Origin: Adenophora triphylla var. japonica | Taxonomy: Eukaryota; Streptophyta; Magnoliopsida; Asterales; Campanulaceae | Direction of reading: 5' to 3' | DNA: 64,000 nucleotides | Assembly: GCA_022495995.1 (NCBI GenBank) | Contig: JAFEMH010002568.1 | Coordinates: 1 to 64,000, forward strand | Shown: in pieces, positions 46,493 through 56,147 of the stretch | Position numbering within the stretch: the stretch's first letter is position 1 | Layout: each line of letters opens with the position of its first letter | The notes under the pieces: model-generated | The model's input: the letters and a program-made list of their open reading frames with translations, nothing else | Database searches by the model: none | Told to the model about the DNA's origin: nothing | Translations under genes and position numbers: made by a program

Positions 46493-47178
46493 GACCTCCT
46501 TTATCAATGATCCTTGACCAAGATCATAGGAAGAAGACAAAAATTTTGAAAAAAAAAAAAAAGAAATGAAGATGGGTGATCCGGATTGGTGAAACAATCC
46601 TTGATTGTGATCCAATCTTTTCTATGTGGGACACATGTCCACCAACCATTGGTTGGTGGATTTTTCAAAATATATTTTTTCACTTTTAATTTAAATCATT
46701 TTTAATTAAATTAAAAATTTATTAAAATAAAAAATAAAAAATATCAAAATTTTTAATTTTTTTATCCTCTATAAATAGAGACTAAATTTATTGAATTTGA
46801 AGCACAATCTAAAATTCTCAAATATCATTTATTGTCTTTATAAAAAGTGAATTTGAATTTCAAATTTAACTTCATTTTTATATTTTTTTATATATCGTAT
46901 TTTTGCATAATAATTATATAAATTTAGTAATATAAAATATTATATAAATTTCTTACACGACAAAAAATAAGAAAAAATGAGGTTAATAATATATGTAATA
47001 AAAAATAAAGAATAAATGATATTTGAGTTGGATTGGAATGGTTGGTTGGATTGGATTGTGAATAAAGTCAAAAAAAATGAAGAAGATTGGTTTGGATTGT
47101 AGATGATATATGTGGAAGAGATAGAAATAGTATTATATTGTTGAATTGGATTGGATTGGGTTGTTGATAAAGGAGGTC
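46493..47178. mobile_element. Tourist-like (PIF/Harbinger) MITE, 686 bp, in RDR6-like exon
   Basis: Terminal inverted repeats are GACCTCCTTTATCAA at 46493-46507 and its exact complement at 47164-47178. The 3-bp duplication TTA lies at 46490-46492 and 47179-47181. The reading frame of the RDR6-like exon continues across the site when one TTA is counted. The interior is AT-rich without coding capacity. It includes a 10-bp inverted repeat at 46638-46660 (arms TCCACCAACC around ATT) and GGATTGGATT-like repeats near the right end. Confidence 0.85.
46638..46660. repeat. Perfect inverted repeat inside the MITE
   Basis: Arms TCCACCAACC and GGTTGGTGGA with an ATT loop. It could form a 10-bp hairpin. 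Confidence 0.9.
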
Positions 47179-47249
47179 TTACTGCCTCATGCGTTGAGCA
47201 AGGCAATGCTGCAGCTATAATGTTAAGTGCAGGTTTTAAGCCTCTTATC

Positions 47250-47669
47250 TGATGTCGAATGAATCCTTGAAATTGATACTGAACGGAAAAGTCCAGAAAC
47301 AATGGGTTACAAACCCTAGATAAAGAAAGTCTCTGCTTTTCCTTTATTTTCTTTATTCAATAATCAAAAACTCTGATTTTCGAAATTACAATTAGGCCTA
47401 ATTATATAGTGACCCGAGGGCTTGAAAAACAAGTCAAAAACTTTCCCAAATAACCCTAGTCTATATAGTAACCTAATCAATCAATAAAACATTAAAATAA
47501 AACCCTAATCTACTTCTAATCATAAAAATATTACCTATTTAAAATAAATTTCGAAAATAATAAAATAATAACAAATAAAATTAGTTAAAATCAAGTCCTA
47601 ACTTAGCTCCAGATTTTGATCTCCTTGCTTGTCCCGCTTGATCAACTTGTGTGTTATCATACTGTATCA
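47250..47669 (-). repeat. 3' LTR of the gypsy-like element (420 bp)
   Basis: In element orientation it starts TGATACAGTATGATAACACA and ends CATTCGACATCA. It pairs with 49000-49418. Confidence 0.9.
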
Positions 47670-48410
47670 TTCTCTCCTTCTTAGAAAAAATTCGACCTCG
47701 AATTTTGGTTGTTGTGCTGAAAGATACCTTATAAAATTCACCCTTCAACCGTAGACGAATTGTATACTTTATATTATTTCTCATTATATCCATCCAATCA
47801 GTCCATCGATATTTAACAAAATTATCAACAAAAAATTTCTTGATAGTTTGATGACAAATCTGACCCGATAACAACCAACCAAAAGGATCTTCATACGGAA
47901 AAAAACACTTAACGAACCCAAAATTTCAAGACAATTCATCTGATGAAAGTTTTGAACAAGGTGTTTTTAGATCTTCCGAGTATGACTGATGCCTTTGAGG
48001 CTAGAGATTTTGACCGAACTGAGAATGAAACAAGATTCGACAAGAAAAGCTGCTAGCTTTCTTAATAATTCTTAATCATCAAAAACTGCTTAAACAAAGG
48101 TTTAAATGAGTTTAAATACTTCTCCAAACCCTAAAACGAAATGCCCAACAAAGTACCAAAATATCCTTAACAAAAATAAATCAAAACACCAGCAAAGGAA
48201 ATTGAACGGAATAAGGAAACCAAGATCTGCGACAATGAGGCGGGCGCCTGACTGGAAGCTATGCGGCCACCTAAGAGGCAGTGCCTAGCTGCGCCAATGT
48301 CCACCGGTGAGGCGCGCAATGTCCACCGGTGGCCGCCTGGAAGGCCGAGAGTTGTTACTGCGATGGAACCACATGACGCCTGGAGTAAGCTGAGGCGGCC
48401 GCTTGGCTCT
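47670..48410 (-). other. Interior of the gypsy-like element without recognisable gene
   Basis: A minus-strand frame at 47581-47874 runs across the LTR boundary and has no known motif. 48240-48400 is GC-rich with a 14-base direct repeat (AATGTCCACCGGTG near 48295 and 48317). Nothing else can be supported. Confidence 0.5.
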
Positions 48411-48962
48411 CTATTGCTGCAAACCCATGTTGATCTGCATCAATGACCTTCTCAATTGACAAATATCACAGTCACAAATATCATAAACAGGTGGTTTTGA
48501 CCAATCACTAAATTGATCAAAATTGTCTGATAAAACAAAGGGTAATGGTGGATCATCAAAAATCCTTTCAACAGTAACAATAGATAATGGGGCGCGAAAT
48601 ACATCCAGATGTGCCATACCTGCAATCCCCGGACTCTCGATTTCTGCATCGATATCCCTTGAAGGATTTGTCACATATTTTGACCCTATTTCTTGACCCC
48701 AATTGAAGGGAATGACCCTTTCTTGAAACTCCATGTCCTCGGATAATACCTCTGAATCTGAACTCATAGCCGGTGGATGCATCATGGCCCCTTCCACGCG
48801 TGCCTGAAAATTCTGGAGTTGTTGAATCTGCTTTCGCATTTCGTCTACCTCAATATCACGTAGGTCACGTTTGCGATGATGATTGTCCTGATGGGAATCC
48901 GCTCCACAGTTCCTTCCACGAACATCTCTTCCGCTGCGAACACCACGCCCTCGTTCAGCCAT
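48411..48962 (-). pseudogene. gag: gag N-terminal fragment of the gypsy-like element
   Basis: Minus-strand frame of 183 codons from ATG at 48962, 27 bases after the primer site. It starts MAERGRGVRSGRD, has LRDIEVDEMRKQIQQLQNFQ, a coiled-coil-like stretch common at the start of plant gypsy gag, then SPGIAGMAHLDVF. It ends before the nucleocapsid zinc knuckle. Only the N-terminal part is retained. Confidence 0.6.
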
Positions 48963-48987
48963 CAATATCGATACCCTCGACCAGGAA

Positions 48988-48998
48988 TCTGATACCAA
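48988..48998 (-). promoter_or_regulatory. Primer-binding site, initiator tRNA-Met type
   Basis: On the minus strand TGGTATCAGA lies two bases inside the 5' LTR end. This sets the element's orientation. Confidence 0.75.
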
Positions 48999-48999
48999 A

Positions 49000-49418
49000 T
49001 GATGTCGAATGAAGCCTTGAGATTGATAACGAACGGAAAGGTCCAGAAACAATTGGTTACAAACCCTAGATAAAAAAGCCTAAATTTTTCCTTTATTTTC
49101 TTTATTCAATAATCAAAATCTCTGATTTTCGGAATTACAATTAGGCCTAATTATATAGTGACCCTAGGACTTGAAAAACAAGTCAAAAACTTCCTAAAAT
49201 AACCCTAGTTTATATAGTAACCTAATCAATCAATTAAACATTAAAATAAAACCCTAATCTATTTCTAATCATAAAAATATTACCTATTTAAAATAAATTC
49301 CGAAAATAATAAAATAATAACAAATAAAATTAGTTAAAATCAAATCCCAACTTAGCTTCAGATTTTGATCTACTTGTTTGTCCCGCTTAATCAACTTGTG
49401 TGTTATCATACTGTATCA
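49000..49418 (-). repeat. 5' LTR of the gypsy-like element (419 bp)
   Basis: Near-copy of 47250-47669 with the same termini. Differences include AAGCC for AATCC near the left end and CTAGGA for CGAGGG in the middle. Confidence 0.9.
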
Positions 49419-49559
49419 TCATCTACGAGGCATGTTAACTAGTGCTAGAGTTGCGCAGCTTCATGACCTTAGGGAAAAGGCCAGAATCTTTGTGCCTTCA
49501 AGTAGGTGGTTGATGGGATGCATTGATGAGCTGGGGGTACTTGAGCAAGGCCAGTGTTA

Positions 49560-49612
49560 TTATACTCCTTCTGTCCCAGAATAAATATCTTACTTTTCAT
49601 TTTGGTTCGTCC
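49560..49612. mobile_element. Possible Stowaway/mariner MITE remnant in RDR6-like sequence
   Basis: TATACTCCTTCTGTCCCAGA followed by ATAAATATCTTAC resembles the CTCCCTCCGTCCCA-type terminal repeat of Stowaway MITEs. It interrupts the RDR6-like reading right after the GQC residues. Only one end is seen. Confidence 0.45.
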
Positions 49613-49860
49613 TAGAATTGAAGGAAGGTGACTTGATGCATTTTTATCATGTACAAGTAATGTACAAACTAGTAAAGCACCTTCCTTATACAAATGAAGC
49701 ATCAGGAAGTGACCTTGACGGTGATCTTTACTTCGCAACCTGGAACCAAAATCTTGTTCCACCTAATCAGACGAGCTGGCCACCATTGGATTATGCATCG
49801 CCTGAGATCAAAAAACTTCCCCTTCAAGTGAAGCTCCCGGTATTCTGTCTATTTGTTCAG

Positions 49861-50385
49861 TTTATTAATTTATTTGCTTAGTTTTCCATAATACTAAAGA
49901 CGTTCTCTTGATACTTCATTCACGCAGTTAACTATTATCTGTCTCGTGCTCTTACATGTCTCTCAGCATTTAATAAGTGGTACTTATAATATAGGTCCTC
50001 TAGTTTATTAATGGTACTTCTGCAGATCAGAAGATGGTCTTGCATCTATTATTAACAGAAATGATGTTAAGAACTTGGTTTATTTGGCATCTTCTGCTGA
50101 TAAAATGGGGCTAGATTCAATCATAAATTTAGAGGACTGATTAGTGCACAATCTATGCATTATATAATGGAAATACAACTATAAACTTATATACTGTATG
50201 ATTTATTGGAATTTTCAGTGAATATTTGTGTAGGTTTTCTTGTAGACTACTTTGGTATATTCTTTATCTAACCCCATGTTTTCCTAAAAATGAATAGAAG
50301 TCATAGTATGTACTATATGTTCAACTCTCCCCATGTATCCCGACTTTATGGGGAAAGAGGATTTTCAATCATACAAGTGAAATAA
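49861..50385 (+). other. Intron-like or decayed stretch between RDR6-like pieces
   Basis: AT-rich, without recognised coding motif except a short open run near 50036-50140. Known RDR6 sequence between the flanking pieces (about 90 residues) is missing here, so it is deleted, intronic or beyond recognition. Confidence 0.45.
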
Positions 50386-50683
50386 AATATTGGGAAAGCT
50401 TTACCGCCAAATAGAAGATGGTTATGGCACAGAAGAAGCATCATCCTCCGAGCTAGCATTTATTCCTGCGGACATGCCTTATAATATGGACCTTAAGATT
50501 TTAGGATCGTCAACATTCATTGATGACGCATGGGCGTCCAAGTGATCTTATGATGGGCAATTAAACGGTCTTCTTGGGCAGTATAAGGTAAACAAGGGGG
50601 AAGAGATTGTGATTGGGCACATATGGTCAATGCCAAAGTCCAGTAGCAAGAAGCAAGGTGAACTTAAAGAGAGAGTTATCCAT

Positions 50684-50850
50684 GCATACAGTGGGTTGAG
50701 GAAGGAGTTTCGTGAGGTGTTTGAGCATTTGGAGTCAGAGTTGGCCCTTCAGATTTCTGATGAGGAGAAGAATGTAATTTATGAAAAGAAGGCGTCAGCA
50801 TGGTATAAGGAGACATACAGTGCATTGAGGAAGGAGTTTCGTAAGGTGTT
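50684..50850 (+). repeat. Internal direct repeat in the RDR6-like C-terminal piece
   Basis: GAGGAAGGAGTTTCGT with its context (ACATACAGTG/GCATACAGTG before it, GTGTTT after it) occurs at about 50684-50721 and 50813-50850, 129 bases apart. In the second position it replaces the expected continuation after EKKASAWY. Confidence 0.8.
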
Positions 50851-50952
50851 TTATGCTAGGAACTATGTTTATACTCATCTATAGTGTGCCTCTCAAGAGT
50901 GGTTTCAAGTTGCTTTTCTTTTATATTGATGCATCATGAACGGAATATTCCG

Positions 50953-51796
50953 TGATGGGCCAGGAGGCCCAGTACGTTCCTACGAGATACGGGCCCAACA
51001 AGCCCACTATAGGATCAATATTAATGAAGCCCATCAAGGTTTTGGTCATGACCCGTCATACAATAGATGGCGGTAGTTGCCAATGAGCGACCAAGCCCAT
51101 CTAACGACGTGCCATCTCACCACATGGGTCAGGGCCCGTCTTAATGAAGAGTGATCGTCGTCGTCATTGAGCGACCTAACTCACCTGGAGAACGAGGTAA
51201 CTCACTCGGCCATTCGCTCGTCGAGTCATCTCTCAAGGGGACGACCTTACTGGACATACAGCTCCAGGTCGTCCCATCATTTAACTTCCTCAATAAGCTA
51301 ATTTGGGATAAAGTCAGATCTACCACTGGGCAATTCTGCACGTGCAATCACAAAACCAGAAGTAGCGCCAAAAGTGTACAGGTTGACTTTCCATTATAAG
51401 GCAAACAGATTATCCGTATCAGACATAGCAGTGTCCTTACTTAGGCAGAGCAATCCCAACATGCCATTTGTACGCCTAGGGAACAAAGCTGATCCAACGG
51501 TTGGAACCTATCCAATCCTACGGTTCAAATGGAAACCCTAATTCCATTTCATCCACTATAAATATGAGAGTAGTATCATGGGCTATGGTAATGCAATTTT
51601 ACATATTCACGTATACACACATCCACCATATTATTACCACCTTTCTCCAGTCCATACGCTGATTCTCACGCCGGAAGGCCTTGCCGGTCAAGCCCCGGCG
51701 CAGTTTCACGGTGTTTCTTGTGTTGTGCAGATCCAAAGTCAGCCTATATCATTAGTTGGACCCAGAGCTGAGCCCGAACGCTTTCTTGCGTCATCA
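50953..51796 (+). repeat. 5' LTR of outer gypsy element (about 844 bp)
   Basis: It ends TCATCA just before a primer-site-like sequence. The start is placed at TGATGGGCC (50953), but TGATGCATC at 50927 is an alternative. No partner LTR in the window allows a check. TATAAATA lies at 51557-51564. Confidence 0.55.
51557..51564 (+). promoter_or_regulatory. Putative LTR TATA box
   Basis: TATAAATA in the downstream third of the LTR, 233 bases before its end. Confidence 0.5.
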
Positions 51797-51799
51797 GAT

Positions 51800-51817
51800 T
51801 GGTTCCATTGCCGGGAA
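51800..51817 (+). promoter_or_regulatory. Candidate primer-binding site of outer gypsy element
   Basis: TGGTTCCATTGCCGGGAA starts three bases after the LTR end. The position is right for a primer site. I cannot assign the tRNA with certainty. Confidence 0.5.
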
Positions 51818-52342
51818 ACGTTCATCAGTGATCTTTGACCAAGAAAAACAACCGGAAAACCTGTAGATGGTGTCAGACGGACACACAACTATCAAGTCCA
51901 ACGGAGATGCAGGCCGGTCACCTTCCCTCAGCAGTGCGAACAGGAAAACCCCAGTCCTCCCTCACCTCAACCTAGGAACCCTAATATGAGGGTTACCAGG
52001 TCACATGGTGTGGTTGATGATACTGGCCTTCCATCAGAAAGAAGGAGAGACAAAAGGCACGCACCTGAGAGACAACGACGACCCCCGTTGGAGAGAAGGA
52101 CATAGGGAGCTACTGTACAAAATGTGGGAGGCCCATCCAACCCACATCTCGACAGAACCGCTTTCCTCGTCGAGAGAGCAAACGCCCTCCACGAACTCCT
52201 ACGAATCCAAAACGAGCTTATACAAATGGCTGAGGACCAACCCCCATAGGCATCCCATAACACTGTCTCGTCGGGGAGAAGAAGGAACCAGAGAGGGAAC
52301 GTTGGTCGTCATGAAGGAACCACCGCCGAAAACGAACGGATA
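51818..52342 (+). other. Leader between primer site and gag of outer gypsy element
   Basis: No gene supported. Short open frames (52005-52343) are arginine-rich and probably decayed leader or early gag. Confidence 0.4.
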
Positions 52343-53137
52343 GTGCCACAGCTTGATCTTAGAGAACATCTCAACCAACGACGAAGTGAAGGACTCCCAT
52401 CGCAACGACGACGGGACGAAGCAGATGATGAGCCTTGTAGAACTCTAGCCAATGAAAATCCTGAGCAGAATAAAAACCAAGTTGTTCGCGGTCGTCAAAT
52501 GACCCCTTTTTTAAGAAATGAACGAGAGCCGATCTATAGGGAGAGGACGCGCACTCCTCCTCGTCGTGGACGGGAACAGTCGCAATCCTAAGGTTGTCTC
52601 CACCGCCAAGTTATAGGAGAGAAAGAACCATCTCTCGACGACCTGCTCCCTCTAAGAGGCAACGTTCTAACACCGTTTCCAGGGGCCCCGTTGAGAAAGG
52701 ATCCCTCCCACCGGCCCTGCGGACGATGTTGATATGCGAGAATTTTCAAGACTCAAACGTCAAGTTGAGGATTTGATGGCCAAGAGAAACAACGTGGATA
52801 GTGATGATTCAGAAGATGATGTTGGCACACTGAAGCCATTGACTCCATGGATGTTGGAGATGGGACCTCCAGAACCAGGGTTCAAACTTCCTGACTTAAA
52901 TCAATATGATGGCTCGACGAGCGCGTTAGACCACATGCAGCATCTTGAATATCAGATGTGAGTGGTGTCTAGAGCTTCGGGACACGACGACGTAATGTGT
53001 AAAGCCCTTACAAGCACACTGACTGATGCCGCGCTGAGATGGTTTAGAAGCCTTCCAAAAGGAAGCATTAATTCATGGAGACAGATGAGGAAATAATTCT
53101 TGGGAAGATTTGCAACAGCCGGAGATCGTCGTAAGAC
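52343..53137 (+). pseudogene. gag: Outer gypsy gag, N-terminal part, interrupted
   Basis: Early frames at 52343-52776 are R/E-rich. From 52734 the frame has FSRLKRQVEDLM, LPDLNQYDGSTSALDHMQHL and then, after a TGA, LTDAALRWFRSLPKGSINSW, the core of plant Ty3/gypsy gag. A second stop lies in GGAAATAATTC near 53090. The gene breaks at 53137, the edge of the 5-bp duplication AAGAC. Confidence 0.78.
53133..53137. repeat. Target-site duplication AAGAC, left copy
   Basis: AAGAC directly precedes the Athila-like 5' LTR and recurs at 62310-62314 directly after the 3' LTR. Confidence 0.95.
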
Positions 53138-53432
53138 TGATGTGGCGGATTTTCACTATGTAATTCTTATGTTTTCCGGTATTATTTTGTGTTATTTCCA
53201 TGTATTTTGTTACGTTTGATGTCTTTTGAGTGATTTTATGTTTTGTGAGGATTTTGAGAAAACACCATGTAATTTGAGAGAATTGTAGAGATTTTATGAT
53301 GTAAGTGTTTCTAGTCCTCAAAAGCAGCTCAAAGTCATCAAGTTTTACAGCCATGGAAGTCAAGTCAAGGAAGTTCGGAAGCAAGCCAAGGAGTCGAGAG
53401 GAAAAAATGAAGAAATCAGTGAATTTGCTTCA

Positions 53433-53592
53433 GGGGACGAGTCGTCCCCATTTGGCCCAACTATTCCCCAAAGGGGGGACGCCAGGTTCAGAGTATGGTG
53501 CAGACAGGGACGAGTCGTCCCCCACATCACGACTCGTCCCCATTGAAGGAAGACCAAGGGACGACTCGTGACCCTGGGGACGAGTCGTGCCC
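53433..53592. repeat. Cluster of palindromic GACGAGTCGTC motifs in the LTR
   Basis: GGGGACGAGTCGTCCCC at 53433-53449 is a perfect 8-bp inverted repeat around one G. Further versions follow: GGGACGAGTCGTCCCC near 53506, CACGACTCGTCCCC near 53527, GGGACGACTCGTGACC near 53559, GGGGACGAGTCGTGCCC near 53576. The same cluster is in the 3' LTR at about 61236-61395. It lies upstream of the TATA box, so it may be a protein-binding or structure-forming promoter element. Confidence 0.9.
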
Positions 53593-53678
53593 TGTTCGCT
53601 GGAATGACGTAATTTTGCAATTTTTCTTTATTTTTAATTTATTTTCTTTTCCTTTTTAGCTAGGGTTTAGGGAGGAAG

Positions 53679-53686
53679 TATAAATA
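53679..53686 (+). promoter_or_regulatory. Putative LTR TATA box
   Basis: TATAAATA about 540 bases into the LTR. The identical site in the 3' LTR is at 61482-61489. Confidence 0.6.
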
Positions 53687-54510
53687 CTTTCTCTCAGCAG
53701 TCTTTTTAGGTTATCTTTTTTCTTATTAGCTTTTAAAAACAATATTCAAATTTGGAATCTCCATGGAAGGCTAAGCTCTCTTGCTTTGGATTTGTAAAGT
53801 TTGAACCATCTTTACTTTCAATTGAGGTTTGATTTCTTTTAATTATTCTTCCCTAATTGCAATTTTACTTGTTCTTAATTCAAATCAATTTCTAGGGTTT
53901 TGAGAAATTGATCAATCCCTTAATCCTTTGAATTGATTATTGCTAGATTTCCCTCTTATCGTGTCGGACTAGGGTTATCATTGTAGCACTTTTGCAATTC
54001 TTGAATGTTTCATCTTGGATTGTAATTAAAGTAAAATTGGCTTTGATTCTATTTGAAATAATAATAGGTTAATTTCTTGATCTTAATCTCTTAAATATTT
54101 CATCGATTAATACTTTGAATCTTGACCGTGTCGGCTAGGTTTTGGTATTGATTAGGGTTATTAGTTGAGCGTGTCGCCGCTAGTGATTATTAACAAAGAA
54201 GAGATAGAGATTTTGCATCTCGTGATCAAGTAATTAGGGAGAAGAAAGAAAGAATTCATTCCGGTGATATTGATTGTTAGACGGGGATAATTTTGCATAT
54301 CCAAGGTGTTTCTTTACTTTATTATTCATAACTTAGATTTCAATTCCCGTCTTAGGATTATAATTATTTCACAAACAAAACCCCCCAATTGTGTGCGTGA
54401 CTTGATCGTTTGCAATACTGTTCCCTGAGATCGATCCTGGACTTCCACCATCTACATTTTTTGGAGTCCTTGTAGTAATTTGTAGGCGTGCGATTTAGCC
54501 TACCAAATTT

Positions 54511-54527
54511 TGGCGCCGTTGCCGGGG
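54511..54527 (+). promoter_or_regulatory. Primer-binding site, tRNA-Asp type
   Basis: TGGCGCCGTTGCCGGGG five bases after the LTR end, the same as at 27345. Confidence 0.92.
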
Positions 54528-54657
54528 AACGGTGTAATTGTTTACGATCATATTACATTTCTTAATCTATTTCTTTTTCTTTTTATTTATTTTTATTTTA
54601 GTACGTGTGTTATCTGCTAAGTAATATACCCTGCTCTCTTGTGGTGTGTAACCGTGC

Positions 54658-55978
54658 ATGGTTCACACCCGTTCTACTAACGATTTACTTGTGCCTCTTG
54701 ATACAGAAATTGAACGTTCTTTCAGAAAGGACGTAAAGCAAACAGGAGGTTGAACTATAATAGTTGGGAGACAGAGATGGGGGATAGAGCAGCGCAGAAC
54801 TTGAGAGAAAACCGCTCCAAAGCTGGACGGAGCAACCGCAGTTACTTTTCTGCATTGCCGGCGGGGAGTCACATTTGAGTTGAAACCGGGCTTCTAAATC
54901 AATTGCCTAGCTTCGCTGGGCTACCCGGTGAAAACCCGAATCGGCATGTTTCCCAACTTGTGCAAGTATGCAACAGTATGAAGCCTTCGGATCTCCCAAT
55001 TGAGCAGCTTCTGCTCCGAGCTTTCTCTTTCACATTGAAGGACAGGGCCAATGTATGGTACTACCACCTGGCCCCGAACAGTATTACCACCTGGCAGATG
55101 TTAAAGGAGGCTTTCTTGGATGAGTTCTTCCCGGTGAATCAAATCAATGTGATGAAAAGGGACATAAGCAATATGGAGCAGAAGGGGGATGAATCATTCT
55201 ACGATTACTTCAACAGATTTCATACACTCACTCGGAGTTGTCCCTACCACGGGTATGATGCTGATCAACTGATTATGTATTTCCACGGAGGGCTTACTGA
55301 TCAGGACAAGCGAATGGTTGACTCTTCATGTGGGGGTAGCATACTGAATAAGACTACTGCGGAAGCTCAGAAATTATTGGAGGAGCTAGCGAAGAGTACC
55401 CGGACACATGGTTTGAGGTCAAGTGTCGGGCGAGGTTAATGCGGTTGGGTCCCGGTAGTGGGGTGGCGGATCAACTTAAAACTGATGTCGAGGACATCAA
55501 AAGTATGATGAAAGCAATGATGCTAGGGCAGCCGCCGAAGCAGTGTGGTATTTGTTACGATGTGACTCATCCGACGGATTCGTGTCCGACTTTACAAACG
55601 GGTGAGTATGAAGATGTGAATGCAGTGGGTTTCGGAGGCCAGAGACAGAACACTTACAATCCCAACTGGAAGAATCACCCTGGGTTCAGTTGGTCCAATC
55701 CGAATGGGGCGCAGCAGCCGCAGTTCGGTAATCAGTTCGGTAATCCGCGGGGTTTTCTGCCGGTTCAGCAGCCAATGCAGTTGAGGCCACCTATGCAGCC
55801 TCAGCAGTTCCAGAAGAATAGCTTTCAGCCATGCGAGCAGAAGAAGAAATACAATGTTAGTCACCACAGGGACAAGCCATCAAGATATGTTCCGCACATT
55901 GGCTCAAAGTATGAGCACCTTATCCAGCCGGTCTGCAGCAGATCAGCAGAGGACCGATACGAGTATCGCGGGTCTTGA
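54658..55978 (+). pseudogene. gag: Athila-like gag, frameshifted
   Basis: Begins ATGGTTCACACCCG at 54658 (MVHTRSTNDLL), then loses frame near 54730. The main gag domain is open at 54903-55438 (LPGENPNRHVSQLVQVCNSM, FSFTLKDRANVWYYHLAP, SITTWQMLKEAFLDEFFP, SCPYHGYDADQLIMYFHGGL). A stop overlaps a restart (TAATG) at 55437-55441. The next frame, 55439-55978, carries a zinc knuckle CGICYDVTHPTDSC (C-X2-C-X4-H-X4-C) and a Q/P/N-rich tail. Gag builds the particle and binds RNA. As written it would not be made as one protein. Confidence 0.88.
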
Positions 55979-56147
55979 GAGGCGAGATGGGACGGGCAGA
56001 TGCGGTGGGTAGATTGGAGGCTCGGGTCGGGAAAGTTGCCATCAAGGACGGAACCGAATCCGAATCGGAAAAATGTGAGTCTTTGTAACACCGAGGAGTG
56101 GTAAGGAGTTGATAGACACGGTGATCAACGAGGAACCGAGTTAGAAG
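55979..56147 (+). other. Gag-protease junction, decayed frame
   Basis: A short stretch with several stops between the gag tail and the protease frame. No motif is recognisable. Confidence 0.5.

Larger units (their letters stand above)
47250..49418 (-). mobile_element. Non-autonomous Ty3/gypsy-like LTR element inserted in the RDR6-like exon
   Basis: Two ~420-bp LTRs flank 1330 bases read on the minus strand, starting with an iMet-type primer site and a gag-like ORF. Pol is missing. Five-base flanks are TTATC (47245-47249) and TCATC (49419-49423), a duplication with one mismatch. The RDR6-like sequence resumes directly after it. The LTRs differ by a modest number of substitutions, so it is an older insertion than the Athila-like one. 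Confidence 0.85.
46474..50884 (+). pseudogene. RDR6: RDR6-like RNA-dependent RNA polymerase pseudogene, broken by two insertions
   Basis: Pieces in gene order match plant RDR6, the polymerase that makes double-stranded RNA for trans-acting siRNA and silencing. 46474-46489 plus 47182-47249 encode VFDIL and TASCVEQGNAAAIMLSAGF. 49419-49580 encodes GMLTSARVAQLHDLREKARI, FVPSSRWLMGC and DELGVLEQGQC. 49612-49860 encodes TNEASGSDLDGDLYFATW with the catalytic DLDGD at 49711-49725. 50386-50884 encodes the C-terminal region (LLGQYKVNKGEEI, HIWSMPKSSSKKQGELKERV, EKKASAWY). A MITE and a gypsy element interrupt it. There is an in-frame TGA at 50543, the segment between 49860 and 50386 is not recognisably coding, and the C-terminus is scrambled. 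It is certainly non-functional. Confidence 0.85.
53138..54505 (+). repeat. 5' LTR of Athila-like element
   Basis: It starts TGATGTGGCGG and ends GCCTACCA. TATAAATA lies at 53679-53686. A cluster of palindromic GACGAGTCGTC-type motifs lies at 53433-53592. Confidence 0.95.

Noticed and set aside
48106..48288. Plus-strand ORF in the gypsy-like element
   Set aside because: It is opposite to the element's coding direction, short and without motifs.
53305..53571. 88-codon ORF inside the LTR (identical at 61108-61374)
   Set aside because: The identity reflects LTR identity; the frame follows the palindromic cluster and has no recognisable protein features.
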